53,841 nucleotides of DNA from Acidimicrobiales bacterium (GCA_036270875.1 DATBBR010000034.1:1-53841); one strand, 5' to 3'; positions 42,116-52,651 are shown, counted from the stretch's first letter. Notes: generated from the letters alone by a model not told the origin. A program made the numbers and translations.

Positions 42116-42145
42116 ATGAAGACAGCCTTCCCAGGAGGCCGGTAG
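42116..42145 (+). CDS. putative 9-residue leader peptide of clpC
   Basis: The ATG opens MKTAFPGGR followed by TAG, and the next three bases are the TTG start of clpC in the same frame. The ATG sits 6 nt after TAGAAT, the position of leaderless starts elsewhere in this window. The clpC Shine-Dalgarno AGGAGG lies inside this ORF (Pro-Gly-Gly codons). Translation of the leader would cover and then deliver ribosomes to the clpC start, so coupling or attenuation is plausible. It could also be chance. Confidence 0.4.
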   Translation: MKTAFPGGR

Positions 42146-44632
<2,487 letters not shown>

Positions 44633-44654
44633 CGCCTGCCCCCCTGCAGGCTTC

Positions 44655-44660
44655 TACGCT
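44655..44660 (+). promoter_or_regulatory. -10 element, probable leaderless promoter of the Usp gene
   Basis: TACGCT ends 8 nt before the GTG. Confidence 0.5.
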
Positions 44661-44668
44661 GACGCCTC

Positions 44669-45040
44669 GTGTACGAACGGATACTCGTCGGAACAGATGG
44701 TTCGCGCACCGCGGCGAAGGCCGTGGACCGGGCCGTGGAGCTCGCCGAGGCCACGGGTGCCAGGCTCACGGTGCTGACCGTGGGCGCAGAGGCCAAGGCG
44801 CTGCTCACGGCCGAGTCCGAAGTCGCCCGCCACCGGGGGAGCGGCGTGGCCATCGACGCCATGGCGATCAACGGCGATCCGGCGGCGGTGCTCCTGGACG
44901 AGGCCGAGCGGGGCCGGTACGACCTGCTGGTGATGGGCAACAAGGGGATGACAGGCGTGAGCCGGTTCCTGATGGGATCGGTCCCCAACAAAGTCAGCCA
45001 CCACGCCTCGTCCAACGTCCTGGTCGTCCGCACCACCTGA
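44669..45040 (+). CDS. universal stress protein, UspA family
   Basis: 123 residues, one Usp domain. It begins YERILVGTDGSRTAAKAVDRA, and the ATP-binding motif VMGNKGMTGVSRFLMGSVPN has the G-x2-G-x9-G-(S/T) spacing of ATP-binding Usp proteins. Such proteins help survival under starvation, hypoxia or stress through unclear mechanisms. It is a single gene between clpC and radA, and its neighbours fit a stress-response theme. Confidence 0.9.
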   Translation: MYERILVGTDGSRTAAKAVDRAVELAEATGARLTVLTVGAEAKALLTAESEVARHRGSGVAIDAMAINGDPAAVLLDEAERGRYDLLVMGNKGMTGVSRFLMGSVPNKVSHHASSNVLVVRTT

Positions 45041-45067
45041 GTAGCACCGGCTCTTCGCGCCCTGCCG

Positions 45068-45086
45068 TTTCGACAAAAGGTGGAAC
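45068..45086 (+). repeat. 19-nt element, copy 2, upstream of radA
   Basis: TTTCGACAAAAGGTGGAAC differs by one base from the copy at 4095-4113. It is about 37 nt upstream of the radA -10 hexamer, so it could be an activator or repressor site. Confidence 0.5.
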
Positions 45087-45122
45087 CGAACAGGTATCCC
45101 TCGGACTGTCGCACCCGGCCGA

Positions 45123-45128
45123 TACCGT
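45123..45128 (+). promoter_or_regulatory. -10 element, probable leaderless promoter of radA
   Basis: TACCGT ends 8 nt before the ATG of radA. Confidence 0.5.
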
Positions 45129-45136
45129 GCCACCCA

Positions 45137-46576
45137 ATGGGCCGCAACCGCACCGTGCACCGGTGCCACCAGTGCGACAGCGTCTCCGCTCGATGGAGCG
45201 GGCGATGTCCGTCGTGTGACGCCTGGAACTCGTTGGTCGAGGAGATTGTCCCGGCCGACAAGGGACGTCGCCCCGCGACCGGCAGTCAACCGGCGGAGCC
45301 CCCGCGCCCGATCGCCGACGTCGACGCGGCCGCCTCCGCACCGATACCGACGGGACTGGCCGAGCTGGACCGGGTGATGGCCGGCGGGTTCGTGCCCGGC
45401 TCGGTCACGCTGGTGGGCGGCGAGCCCGGCATCGGCAAGTCGACCCTTCTGCTGCAGGCGGTGGCCGCGATGGCCGCGGCGGGCACCAAGGCGCTGCTGG
45501 TGTCGGCAGAGGAGTCCGCCCAGCAGGTCCGTCTGCGGGCCGAGCGGCTCGGCGCCCTGCTGCCCGGGCTGTGGCTGCTCTCCGATACTTCGCTCCCCAA
45601 CGTGCTGCAGGCGGTGGCCGACCTGCACCCCGACGTGGTCGTCGTCGACTCCATCCAGACCGTGCTCGATCCCGATCTGGGGTCGACGGCGGGCACCGTC
45701 ACCCAGGTGCGCGAGTGCGCGTCGCAGCTGCTGCAGGTGGCCAAGTCGTCGGCTGTGGCCGCCCTGCTCGTGGGGCACGTGACCAAGGAAGGCGCCCTGG
45801 CCGGACCTCGGGTGCTCGAGCACGTCGTCGACACCGTGCTGTCCTTCGAGGGGGAGCGCCACCACGCCCTCAGGCTGCTGCGGGCCACCAAGCACCGCTT
45901 CGGTCCCACGGGCGAGCTCGGACTGTTCGAGATGGCCGACGCCGGCCTGGCCGGCATCGCCGATCCCAGCCAGCTGCTGCTCGGAGATCGACAGACGGGA
46001 GTCCCGGGCGGTGTGGTGCTTCCGACCATGGAGGGTCATCGTCCGTTGCTGGTCGAGCTCCAGGCGCTGGTGGCGCCGACCAAGCTGCCGATGCCCCGGC
46101 GTTCCGCGCAGGGCCTGGACAGCGGGCGAATGGCGCTGCAGCTCGCCGTCCTCGAGCAGCGCGTGGGGCTGGCGCTCACCGGAGCCGACGTGTACGCCTC
46201 GGTCACTGGTGGGGTGCGAGTGACCGAGCCGGCCGCCGATCTCGCGCTCGGGCTGGCCCTGGCCTCGGCGGTGAGCGGCCGGGCACTGCCGCCGGATCTC
46301 GTGGTCTGCGGCGAGGTCGGCCTCGGCGGTGAGGTCCGTCAGGTTGCGCAGCTGCAGCGTCGCCTGGCCGAGGCCGTACGCCTGGGCTTCCGCCGCGCCG
46401 TGGTGCCGGCCTCGGGGCCCCAAGGACCGGCCGGGATGGAGATCGTCAGGGTGGCCACCCTGGCCGAGGCCGTCGAGCTCCTATTGGCCGAGCGACCGAT
46501 GGGCACCGCCGGCCCGGGGGGCCGGCCCGAGAGCACAGCCGGCTCCGGAGGCCGGACCTTGGACCTCGTGCCGTAA
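45137..46576 (+). CDS. radA: DNA repair protein RadA (Sms)
   Basis: 479 residues. RadA is a RecA-like helicase that drives branch migration in recombinational repair. The N-terminal zinc ribbon is HRCHQCDSVSARWSGRCPSC. Walker A is GGEPGIGKSTLLLQ, Walker B around PDVVVVDSIQ, and the RadA-specific KNRFG motif appears as KHRFGPTGELG. The C-terminal Lon-protease-like domain follows (from about 310). The extreme C-terminus, AGPGGRPESTAGSGGRT, is encoded by two 19-bp palindromes 30 bp apart and is probably an acquired tail. The ATG is chosen by its -10 spacing and the family start. Confidence 0.94.
   Translation: MGRNRTVHRCHQCDSVSARWSGRCPSCDAWNSLVEEIVPADKGRRPATGSQPAEPPRPIADVDAAASAPIPTGLAELDRVMAGGFVPGSVTLVGGEPGIGKSTLLLQAVAAMAAAGTKALLVSAEESAQQVRLRAERLGALLPGLWLLSDTSLPNVLQAVADLHPDVVVVDSIQTVLDPDLGSTAGTVTQVRECASQLLQVAKSSAVAALLVGHVTKEGALAGPRVLEHVVDTVLSFEGERHHALRLLRATKHRFGPTGELGLFEMADAGLAGIADPSQLLLGDRQTGVPGGVVLPTMEGHRPLLVELQALVAPTKLPMPRRSAQGLDSGRMALQLAVLEQRVGLALTGADVYASVTGGVRVTEPAADLALGLALASAVSGRALPPDLVVCGEVGLGGEVRQVAQLQRRLAEAVRLGFRRAVVPASGPQGPAGMEIVRVATLAEAVELLLAERPMGTAGPGGRPESTAGSGGRTLDLVP
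46508..46556. repeat. two 19-bp palindromes, 30 bp apart, in the radA 3' end
   Basis: GCCGGC-CCGGGGG-GCCGGC at 46508 and GCCGGC-TCCGGAG-GCCGGA at 46538. Both are translated in the same frame relative to the palindrome as in nadC, giving AGPGGRP and AGSGGRT. Confidence 0.8.
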
Positions 46577-46603
46577 CTATCGATCAGTTCGGCACCTCGA
46601 GGC

Positions 46604-46609
46604 TACGAT
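46604..46609 (+). promoter_or_regulatory. -10 element, probable leaderless promoter of disA
   Basis: TACGAT ends 6 nt before the GTG of disA. Confidence 0.5.
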
Positions 46610-46615
46610 TCGCCT

Positions 46616-47686
46616 GTGCTGGCCGGGCGTAGCGTGGCCATGATCGAAGCGTTGGCGGTCGTGGCCCCTGGACGTCCACTGCGTGAGGGCCTCGATCGCA
46701 TCCTGCAGGCCAACATGGGGGCCCTCATCGTCGTGGGGGACGGGCCCGCGGTGCTCTCCATCTGCTCGGGCGGCTTCCTGGTGGACGCCGGGTTCACCCC
46801 GCAACGGCTATCCGAGCTGGCGAAGATGGACGGGGCGATCATCCTGTCGCCCGACGCCAGCCGGATCGCCCGGGCCAACGTGCACCTCGTCCCCAACCCG
46901 AACGTGCCCACCACAGAGACGGGGACCCGTCACCGCACGGCCGAGCGGGTGGCGCGATCGATCGACGTGCCGGTCATCTCGGTGTCGGAGGACATGTCGA
47001 TCATCGCCGTCTACCGCCACGACCTCAAGCACCCGCTTCAGCCCATCCCCCAGCTCATCAACCGGGCCAACCAGGCGCTCCAGACCCTGGAGCGCTACAA
47101 GAACCGGCTCGACACGGTGAGCAGCTCCCTGTCCACCCTCGAGGTGGAGGACCTCGTTACCGTGCGCGACGTCGCCACCGTGCTGCAGCGGGCAGAGATG
47201 GTTCGCCGCATCGCCGAGGAGGTGCACGGGTACCTGGTGGAGCTGGGCGAGGACGGGCGTCTGCTGCTCCTGGCTCTCGACGAGCTGATGGGGGGCGTCG
47301 ACGACGACCGCCGGCTGGTGGTGAAGGACTACCTCAACGAGCATCGAGGCCGGGACCTCGACGAAGCCATGGAGGAGCTGGCCAGCCTGTCCAGCGAGGA
47401 CCTCCTGGACGTGAAGAACGTCGCCCACATCCTTCGTGTCGCTGCGGAGGTCGAGCTCGACGCCAGCCTCGAGCCCCGCGGCTACCGGCTGCTCTCGAAG
47501 ATCCCCCGCCTGCCCGACACCGTGATCGACCGCATCGTGGCCCACTTCTCGACCCTGCAGAAGACCATGCGGGCCACGGTGGAGGACCTCGACGAGGTCG
47601 GCGGGGTCGGTGGGGCGCGGGCCCGGGCCGTGAAGGACGGGCTCTCCCGGCTGGCCGAGACCAGCATCCTCGACCGCTATAGCTGA
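46616..47686 (+). CDS. disA: DNA-integrity scanning diadenylate cyclase DisA
   Basis: 356 residues. It makes cyclic di-AMP from two ATP while scanning DNA. The N-terminal DAC domain has the catalytic DGA motif (residues 72-74, AKMDGAIILSPD) and the ATP-binding GTRHRTAERVA (from 103). A helical spine (about 150-290) follows, and the C-terminal HhH DNA-binding domain ends EVGGVGGARARAVKDGLSRL. All parts are intact. It follows radA by 39 bp, a common and functionally linked pair in which RadA can modulate DisA. Confidence 0.95.
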   Translation: MLAGRSVAMIEALAVVAPGRPLREGLDRILQANMGALIVVGDGPAVLSICSGGFLVDAGFTPQRLSELAKMDGAIILSPDASRIARANVHLVPNPNVPTTETGTRHRTAERVARSIDVPVISVSEDMSIIAVYRHDLKHPLQPIPQLINRANQALQTLERYKNRLDTVSSSLSTLEVEDLVTVRDVATVLQRAEMVRRIAEEVHGYLVELGEDGRLLLLALDELMGGVDDDRRLVVKDYLNEHRGRDLDEAMEELASLSSEDLLDVKNVAHILRVAAEVELDASLEPRGYRLLSKIPRLPDTVIDRIVAHFSTLQKTMRATVEDLDEVGGVGGARARAVKDGLSRLAETSILDRYS

Positions 47687-47688
47687 GC

Positions 47689-47709
47689 CCGGGCGATCAG
47701 GTCGCCCGG
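47689..47709. terminator. bidirectional terminator-like hairpin between disA and crp
   Basis: CCGGGCGA-tcagg-TCGCCCGG is a perfect 8-bp stem with a 5-nt loop between two convergent genes, overlapping the stop codon of the crp-like gene. There is no T-tract. Confidence 0.6.
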
Positions 47710-48356
47710 CGGGTCATCTGCTCGCGGTCGAGGATCCGGTAGTGACGATCGGCCTGCTGCAGCCAGCCGAGCCGCAGGAAGGCGGCCAGCGCCTTGTTGA
47801 CCCGTTCCCGCGACGCCCCGACCAGGCCGGCCAGCTCCTCCTGGGTGACGGGCAGCACGAACTCGTCGGCCGGGCCCGCCAACTCGAGGAGCCGCTTGGC
47901 CGTCCGGCCGGGAACGTCGAGGAACACACTGTCGGCGAGGGCGGCGTTGGTGGCCCGCAGGCGGCCGGCCAGCATGGAGACCACTGACCACAGCAGCTCC
48001 GGCTGCCGGGCCAGGACGTCCCTGATGGGCCCGTACGGCACGCCGACCAGCTGGGAGGGCTCCAGAGCCCTGGCCTCGGCCGAGCGGGGCCGGCCGTCGA
48101 AGAGGGGCATGTCCCCGAACAGATCCTCCCGCTCCATCAGGGCGACCATGGTCTGACGCCCGTCGGGCGACCGCTGGGCGATGGCGATCCGCCCGGACCG
48201 GACGATGAAGAGCTCCTCGGCGGGGTCGTCCTGGGCGAACACCATGTCGTTGCGCTGGAGGGTGACCGCCCGCGCCGCCTCCACCACCTGGTCGATGGCG
48301 GGGGAACCGAGTCCCCTGAACAGCTCCGATCTGGTCAGCAACTCGCCGTGCTGCAT
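47697..48356 (-). CDS. Crp/Fnr-family transcription regulator
   Basis: 219 residues. The N-terminal cyclic-nucleotide-binding beta-roll has GRIAIAQRSPDGRQTMVALM and EREDLFGDMPLFDGRPRSAEARALEPS, which is the phosphate-binding cassette region of Crp (FGE...R-A). A hinge helix follows (SVVSMLAGRLRATNAAL). The C-terminal winged helix has LPVTQEELAGLVGASRERVNKALAAFLRLGWL. There are no N-terminal Fnr cysteines, so it is more Crp-like and a candidate receptor for nucleotides made by cyclases such as the one at the left of this window. The ATG is preferred over an in-frame GTG ten codons upstream, because that longer form would include the -10 hexamer. Confidence 0.9.
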   Translation of the reverse strand: MQHGELLTRSELFRGLGSPAIDQVVEAARAVTLQRNDMVFAQDDPAEELFIVRSGRIAIAQRSPDGRQTMVALMEREDLFGDMPLFDGRPRSAEARALEPSQLVGVPYGPIRDVLARQPELLWSVVSMLAGRLRATNAALADSVFLDVPGRTAKRLLELAGPADEFVLPVTQEELAGLVGASRERVNKALAAFLRLGWLQQADRHYRILDREQMTRRAT

Positions 48357-48366
48357 CTGTAGCCGC

Positions 48367-48372
48367 AGCGTA
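48367..48372 (-). promoter_or_regulatory. -10 element of the crp-like gene
   Basis: TACGCT on the minus strand ends 10 nt before the ATG. Confidence 0.4.
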
Positions 48373-48431
48373 GCTTGGACCTGCACCGAGAGGGCCGGGA
48401 CCGCTGCCGGGCAGATACCTCGCCCGCGGAG

Positions 48432-48462
48432 TTGTCCATAGTCGCCTTGTCCCCGTACCCTA
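48432..48462 (+). promoter_or_regulatory. possible carD promoter
   Basis: TTGTCC, a 19-nt spacer and TACCCT lie about 38 nt before the carD ATG. A TTGTCC also occurs 15 nt further downstream, so the exact elements are uncertain. Confidence 0.35.
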
Positions 48463-48499
48463 GAGGTATCCCCCTCGCCGTCTCGTTCTTGGGAGTGGT

Positions 48500-48979
48500 A
48501 TGTCGTTCGACGTCGGTGACAAGGTCGTCTACCCCCATCACGGCGCCGCCGTGATCGAAAAGCGCGAGAAGAAGGACGTCTTCGGCGAGAACCGCGAGTA
48601 TCTGGTGCTCCGCCTTGCCTACGGGGACCTGACCCTCATGGTCCCGGCCGACAACACCGACGAGGTCGGCCTCCGAGAGGTCATCACCGACGAGGAGGTC
48701 GAGGAGGTCTTCGCCGTCCTTCGCAAGAAGGAGGCCCGGATGCCGACGAACTGGTCTCGTCGCTACAAGAACCACGTCGAGAAGCTCAAGTCCGGCGACA
48801 TCTACCAAGTCGCCGAGGTTGTTCGAAACCTCTCCATACGGGACAAGGACAAGGGCCTGTCGGCGGGCGAGAAGCGCATGCTCACACGCGCCCGCCAGAT
48901 CCTGGTCTCCGAGCTCACCTTCGCCATCGGCGTGAGCGAGGAGGAGGCGGAGGAGAAGCTGAACGAGGCGCTGCCCTAG
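48500..48979 (+). CDS. carD: CarD-family RNA polymerase-binding transcription regulator
   Basis: 159 residues. The N-terminal RNAP-interaction domain (about 1-60) begins MSFDVGDKVVYPHHGAAVIE. The helical C-terminal DNA-binding domain includes NWSRRYKNHVEKLKSGDIYQ and LSAGEKRMLTRARQILVSEL with its basic/aromatic pairs. CarD stabilises open promoter complexes, notably at rRNA promoters, and is essential in mycobacteria. GGGAG lies about 7 nt before the ATG. It leads the ispD-ispF-rlmB run with a 20-bp gap, the usual actinobacterial layout. Confidence 0.95.
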   Translation: MSFDVGDKVVYPHHGAAVIEKREKKDVFGENREYLVLRLAYGDLTLMVPADNTDEVGLREVITDEEVEEVFAVLRKKEARMPTNWSRRYKNHVEKLKSGDIYQVAEVVRNLSIRDKDKGLSAGEKRMLTRARQILVSELTFAIGVSEEEAEEKLNEALP

Positions 48980-48999
48980 CGGCAGGGGTCACCACAGGA

Positions 49000-49653
49000 G
49001 TGGGTGAGCCGGGGACGCGGCGGGCTGGGGTCTGGGCGATCGTCGTGGCGGCGGGAAGCTCGAGTCGTTTCGGACGGCTCAAGCAGTTCGAGACGCTGGG
49101 AGGACGCCAGGTCCTCGACTGGTCGATGGAGGCGGCCCGATCGGTGGCCGCAGGTGTCGTGCTCGTGGTCCCCGGTCCCGCTCCTGCGGAGGCCCGCGGA
49201 GCCGATGTGGTCGTCGCCGGCGGGTCGACGCGCGCCGAATCGGTACGAGCCGGGTTGGACGCCGTTCCGGGCGACGCCGAGGTGCTCGTCGTCCACGACG
49301 CCGCCCGCCCCCTGGCCGGAGCCGACCTGTTCAAAGCGGTGGTGGAGGCGCTCGCCCCGGGAGTTGACGCCGCCGTTCCCGGCCTTCCGGTCGCCGAGAC
49401 CGTCAAGCAGGTAGCCGAGGGCCGGGTCGTCTCCACACTGGATCGCAGCGAGCTGGTTGCCGTGCAGACTCCACAGGCATTCCGGGCCGGCGAGCTGCGC
49501 TCGGCCCATCAGACCGGGGGCGAGGCCACCGACGACGCCGGCTTGGTCGAGGCCGCCGGGGGAACGGTCGTGGTGGTGCCGGGCGATCCCCGCAACATCA
49601 AGCTGACCAAGCCCTCCGATCTCGTCGTGTTGGAAGCGCTGCTGCGGGCATGA
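49000..49653 (+). CDS. ispD: 2-C-methyl-D-erythritol 4-phosphate cytidylyltransferase IspD
   Basis: 217 residues. It activates MEP with CTP in the non-mevalonate isoprenoid pathway. The CTP-binding VWAIVVAAGSSSRFGRLKQF (GxGxRxxxxxPK-like) is present with Leu-Lys-Gln in place of Pro-Lys. VVHDAARPL, PVAETVKQV, LVAVQTPQAFR and the C-terminal GDPRNIKLTKPSDL all match. The GTG start gives MGEPGTRRAG. It overlaps ispF by 4 bp (ATGA). Confidence 0.93.
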   Translation: MGEPGTRRAGVWAIVVAAGSSSRFGRLKQFETLGGRQVLDWSMEAARSVAAGVVLVVPGPAPAEARGADVVVAGGSTRAESVRAGLDAVPGDAEVLVVHDAARPLAGADLFKAVVEALAPGVDAAVPGLPVAETVKQVAEGRVVSTLDRSELVAVQTPQAFRAGELRSAHQTGGEATDDAGLVEAAGGTVVVVPGDPRNIKLTKPSDLVVLEALLRA

Positions 49654-50132
49654 CCAGTCGGGTGGGCCTGGGCTTCGACGTCCACGGATTCAGCGCCGAC
49701 CCTGGTCGTCCGCTCGTGCTCGGCGGTGTGGCCATCGAGGGGGCGTCGGGCCTGGCCGCGCACAGCGACGGCGATGTCGTCGCCCATGCGCTCGCCGACG
49801 CCATGCTCGGGGCCGCGGCCCTGGGAGACATCGGGCAGCACTTCCCCGACACCGACCTCACATGGTCGGGCGCCGACAGCGTGGCGATGCTCGCCCAGGT
49901 GGCCGTCATGGTGCACGACGCAGGATGGCGACCGGTCAACGCCGACTGCACCGTGGTCCTCGAGACGCCGATGCTGGCTCCGTACCGGACACGGCTCCAG
50001 GACCGACTGAGCGGCGTCCTCGAGGCGCCGGTGAGCGTGAAGGCGAAGCGGTCCGAAGGCCTGGGGTCTCTGGGGCGGGCCGAGGGTATCGCCTGTCTGG
50101 CGGTGGTTCTCCTGGAAGGCGGCGACGGATGA
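49650..50132 (+). CDS. ispF: 2-C-methyl-D-erythritol 2,4-cyclodiphosphate synthase IspF
   Basis: 160 residues. It cyclises CDP-ME 2-phosphate to MEcPP, following IspD and IspE. The metal site GLGFDVHGF (Asp, His) is present, with GLAAHSDGDVVAHALADAMLGAAALGD split across the conserved HSDGD and the LGDIGQHFPDTD motif, and VKAKRSEGLGSLGRAEGIA (usual TTxExLGFxGRxEGI). SEGLGSLG replaces TTEGLGFTG, a small deviation. Its ends overlap ispD and rlmB by 4 bp each. Confidence 0.94.
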   Translation: MTSRVGLGFDVHGFSADPGRPLVLGGVAIEGASGLAAHSDGDVVAHALADAMLGAAALGDIGQHFPDTDLTWSGADSVAMLAQVAVMVHDAGWRPVNADCTVVLETPMLAPYRTRLQDRLSGVLEAPVSVKAKRSEGLGSLGRAEGIACLAVVLLEGGDG

Positions 50133-51022
50133 CGGGCCGGTCGCGACCTCCCGGCGGGTCTCGACGGCCTCGCCGCGGGCAGGCTCCGAGCGGCGTCCCG
50201 GCCGGCCGCCGAGCCGCCGAGCGCCGTCCGGCCAGAGGCCGGGACGCGGCGCGCCGTCAGACCAGCGGGCTTGGTGGCGAGCAGGTGGAGGGGCGCCGGG
50301 CAGTGCGCGAGCTGCTGGCCGCCGGTCGCCGGCGCACTCGGGACGTGTGGCTGGCCGAGGGCCTCGACGACTCTCCGCTCCTCGATGAGATCCGCCTGCT
50401 GGCCGCGGAGGGCGGCGTGCGCCTGCGGACCGTGGCCAGGTCGCGTCTCGACGCTGAGTCCCGAACAGAGGTGCCCCAGGGGGTGCTGGCCCACGCCGAG
50501 GCCCTGCCGGCGGTCGACCTCGACGTCCTGTGCCAGCCGTCGCCGGGCGGGCCCAGCCCCTTCCTCGTCGTCCTTGACGGGGTCACCGATCCCCACAACC
50601 TGGGCGCCCTGCTGCGCACCGCCGAGGGAGCGGGAGCGACGGGAGCGGTGCTCGCCCGTCACGGCGCCGCCCACGTCACGCCCACGGTGGCCAAGGCCGC
50701 GGCCGGGGCCATCGAGCGGCTCCCGATGGCCATGGTCCCGAGCGTGCCGGGCAGCCTGGCCGAGCTGGCCCGCCACAGCGTCTGGACCGTGGGGCTCGAC
50801 AGCAGCGCCGAGACGTCGCTGTTCGGGCTGGCCCTCGCTGATCAGCCGCTGGCCCTGGTGCTGGGATCCGAGGGCCGGGGCCTGGCGCGGCTCACCCGCC
50901 AGCGCTGCGACCTGGTCGTGGCCATCCCCGGCGTCGGGTCCCTCGCCTCGCTGAACGTCGCTGCCGCCGGCGCCGTGGCCTGCTTCGAGGTGGCCAGGCA
51001 GCGATTGGCCCTCTCGTACTAG
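50129..51022 (+). CDS. rlmB: RlmB/TrmH-family RNA 2'-O-methyltransferase
   Basis: 297 residues. A basic low-complexity N-terminus (1-48, rich in Arg, Pro, Gly) precedes the substrate-binding domain (EGRRAVRELLAAG) and the SPOUT knotted methyltransferase domain. That domain carries motif 1 DPHNLGALLRTAEGAGA, motif 2 LVLGSEGRGLARLTRQRCD and motif 3 GSLASLNVAAAGAV. RlmB methylates G2251 of 23S rRNA using SAM. In relatives cysS often lies between ispF and rlmB; it is missing here. A strong promoter for the next sigma gene follows. Confidence 0.92.
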   Translation: MTGRSRPPGGSRRPRRGQAPSGVPAGRRAAERRPARGRDAARRQTSGLGGEQVEGRRAVRELLAAGRRRTRDVWLAEGLDDSPLLDEIRLLAAEGGVRLRTVARSRLDAESRTEVPQGVLAHAEALPAVDLDVLCQPSPGGPSPFLVVLDGVTDPHNLGALLRTAEGAGATGAVLARHGAAHVTPTVAKAAAGAIERLPMAMVPSVPGSLAELARHSVWTVGLDSSAETSLFGLALADQPLALVLGSEGRGLARLTRQRCDLVVAIPGVGSLASLNVAAAGAVACFEVARQRLALSY

Positions 51023-51098
51023 TCCCCGGCAGGAGAATTTTTGTGTCACCTTGGGGGATGCGGGTACATCTGCCCTGATCCTGGACCGGATGTGACGG

Positions 51099-51127
51099 TT
51101 GACACGGGCGCTCCGACTGGTTACAAA
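51099..51127 (+). promoter_or_regulatory. strong housekeeping-type promoter of the Spo0H-like sigma gene
   Basis: TTGACA, a 17-nt spacer and TACAAA give the best sigma-A-type promoter in the window. It implies a 5' leader of about 55 nt before the ATG. Confidence 0.7.
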
Positions 51128-51188
51128 GAACTAGTCCAGACACCATCGAGCGCCGCAGCTCGGTCACAGCACCCAGGGGTTGGAGAAC

Positions 51189-51848
51189 ATGTCGCTTCGA
51201 ATGGACCGGGTCCCGGACATTGACTGCCCTGATGACGAGCTGGTGGCCCGCTTTCACGCCGGAGACGGCTGTGCCCTGAACGTGCTCCTCCAGCGCTACC
51301 GGCGCTTCGCCCGGGCCAAGGCGCGCACCTACTTCCTGGTCGGCGCCGACGCCGACGACATCGAGCAGGAGGGGCTGATCGGGCTGTACAAGGCGGCCAG
51401 AGACTTCCGTCCCGACCGGCAGTCGTCCTTCCGGGCCTTCGCCGAGCTGTGTATCACCAGGCAGGTGATCACCGCCATCAAGACGGCCACCCGCCACAAG
51501 CACCAGCCCCTGAACCAGTACGTGTCGATCTCGGCCACGCGGCCCGACGACGAGCCCAACGACCGCCTGGTCGAGAAGCTGCTCGGCTCCGACCACGCCA
51601 CCGACCCGGCCGAGCAGGCGGTGTCGCGGGAGCGCATGGAGGACATGCGCAGGTCCATGGCCGAGATGCTGTCGGTACTCGAGGTCGACGTGCTCCGCCT
51701 GTACGTCGAGGGCAAGTCCTACCAGGAGATCAGCCAGCGGCTCGGACGCCACGTCAAGTCGATCGACAACGCCCTCCAGCGCATCAAGCGCAAGGTCGAC
51801 CTCCACCTCCAGGAGCGGGCCGCCGAGGACGCCCTCGTCGACGCCTAG
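51189..51848 (+). CDS. sigH: RNA polymerase sigma factor, Spo0H/SigH (sporulation sigma-H) type
   Basis: 219 residues. Region 2 reads RFARAKARTYFLVGADADDI, EQEGLIGLYKAARDFRPD, then SSFRAFAELCITRQVITAIK, very close in style to Bacillus Spo0H rather than to ECF sigmas. Region 4 is LSVLEVDVLRLYVEGKSYQE, ISQRLGRHVKSIDNALQRIK. Such sigmas drive early sporulation genes in Firmicutes. Homologues occur in deep-branching actinobacteria not known to make endospores, where the role is unclear. GGAG precedes the ATG by 5 nt, and a TTGACA/TACAAA promoter lies upstream. No anti-sigma gene adjoins it. Confidence 0.88.
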   Translation: MSLRMDRVPDIDCPDDELVARFHAGDGCALNVLLQRYRRFARAKARTYFLVGADADDIEQEGLIGLYKAARDFRPDRQSSFRAFAELCITRQVITAIKTATRHKHQPLNQYVSISATRPDDEPNDRLVEKLLGSDHATDPAEQAVSRERMEDMRRSMAEMLSVLEVDVLRLYVEGKSYQEISQRLGRHVKSIDNALQRIKRKVDLHLQERAAEDALVDA

Positions 51849-51865
51849 CGGCCCTGCCGGCGGGC

Positions 51866-52651
51866 TCAGCCGCCGAACAGCGCAGGCAGCTCGGCCGCCC
51901 GGCCGGCGAGGAACAGGCCGCCGACAGCTAACGACGACACGCCGGTGAGCCCTCCCAGCACCAGCTGGGCCCGCACGGAGCGACGCACACCGACCAGGCC
52001 GGTGAGCCAGGCGGCGGCGATGCCCAGGTCGCTCACGATCAGCCCGGTGACGAAGGCGAGCAGGATGAACATCGCACCGGCGGTCGATCCCGACGCCGCG
52101 GCGCTGGCGAAGAGGACCACCTGGGTCGGCGTCTCGGCGCCGGTCCCGTGGAGCACGCCGACGGCGAAGGCGGAGCGGGGCCCCAGGTCATCGAGCGCGC
52201 CCGCGGGCGGAGTCCCGCGACGCCTGGCACGCGACCACGCCCGGCGGACGATGCCGACCAGGAGCTTCACTCGGCCGGCGTAGCGGTACTCGCCGCGGTC
52301 CCGACCTAGCTGCCACAGCACGAAGGCCCCCAGTGCGACCAACGTGGCGCCGACGACGCCCTCGAAGATCCGATCGATGCCTGCGGGGAGGCCGACCCCG
52401 AGGACGCCGACGACAGCGCCCAGGGCGGCGATGACGAGCCCGTGGCCGATGCAGTACCAGAGGGCGAGGCTGACGGTGCGGCCGTTCCGACCCGTGCGGC
52501 GAGCACCCGAGGCGCCCGCCGGCGCGTTGGCGGTGGTGAGGTCGGTGATGGCGGCGAGATGGTCCCAGTCGAGCCCGTGGCGGCACCCGAGGAGGAAGCC
52601 GGTGCCGCCAATGGACAGCGTGGGCCAGGACAGCAGGGAGTGCGCGGCCAC
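51866..52651 (-). CDS. NicO/HoxN-like nickel/cobalt transport protein under a B12 riboswitch
   Basis: 261 residues with about six hydrophobic helices. The first helix carries GCRHGLDWDHLAAITDL, the HX4DH metal motif of NiCoT/NicO permeases. GVLHGTGAETPTQVVLFASA in the middle repeats an H-x-x-GAE/TPTQ-type motif. The upstream leader contains a probable cobalamin riboswitch, so cobalt import for B12 synthesis is the best reading. The GTG is chosen because it has GGAAGCGAGA upstream and lies just after the riboswitch; the longer in-frame ATG form would overlap the RNA element. Confidence 0.83.
   Translation of the reverse strand: MAAHSLLSWPTLSIGGTGFLLGCRHGLDWDHLAAITDLTTANAPAGASGARRTGRNGRTVSLALWYCIGHGLVIAALGAVVGVLGVGLPAGIDRIFEGVVGATLVALGAFVLWQLGRDRGEYRYAGRVKLLVGIVRRAWSRARRRGTPPAGALDDLGPRSAFAVGVLHGTGAETPTQVVLFASAAASGSTAGAMFILLAFVTGLIVSDLGIAAAWLTGLVGVRRSVRAQLVLGGLTGVSSLAVGGLFLAGRAAELPALFGG

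Noticed and set aside
49862-50128. Upstream extension of rlmB into ispF
   Set aside because: The out-of-frame overlap with ispF has no similarity; the ATG with the 4-bp ATGA overlap is the natural start.
51041-51188. Short ORFs just after rlmB, including an 11-codon frame after AGGAG at about 51043
   Set aside because: An SD-like sequence is present, but the strong promoter for the sigma gene lies downstream of it and the peptide has no recognisable feature; chance is likely.
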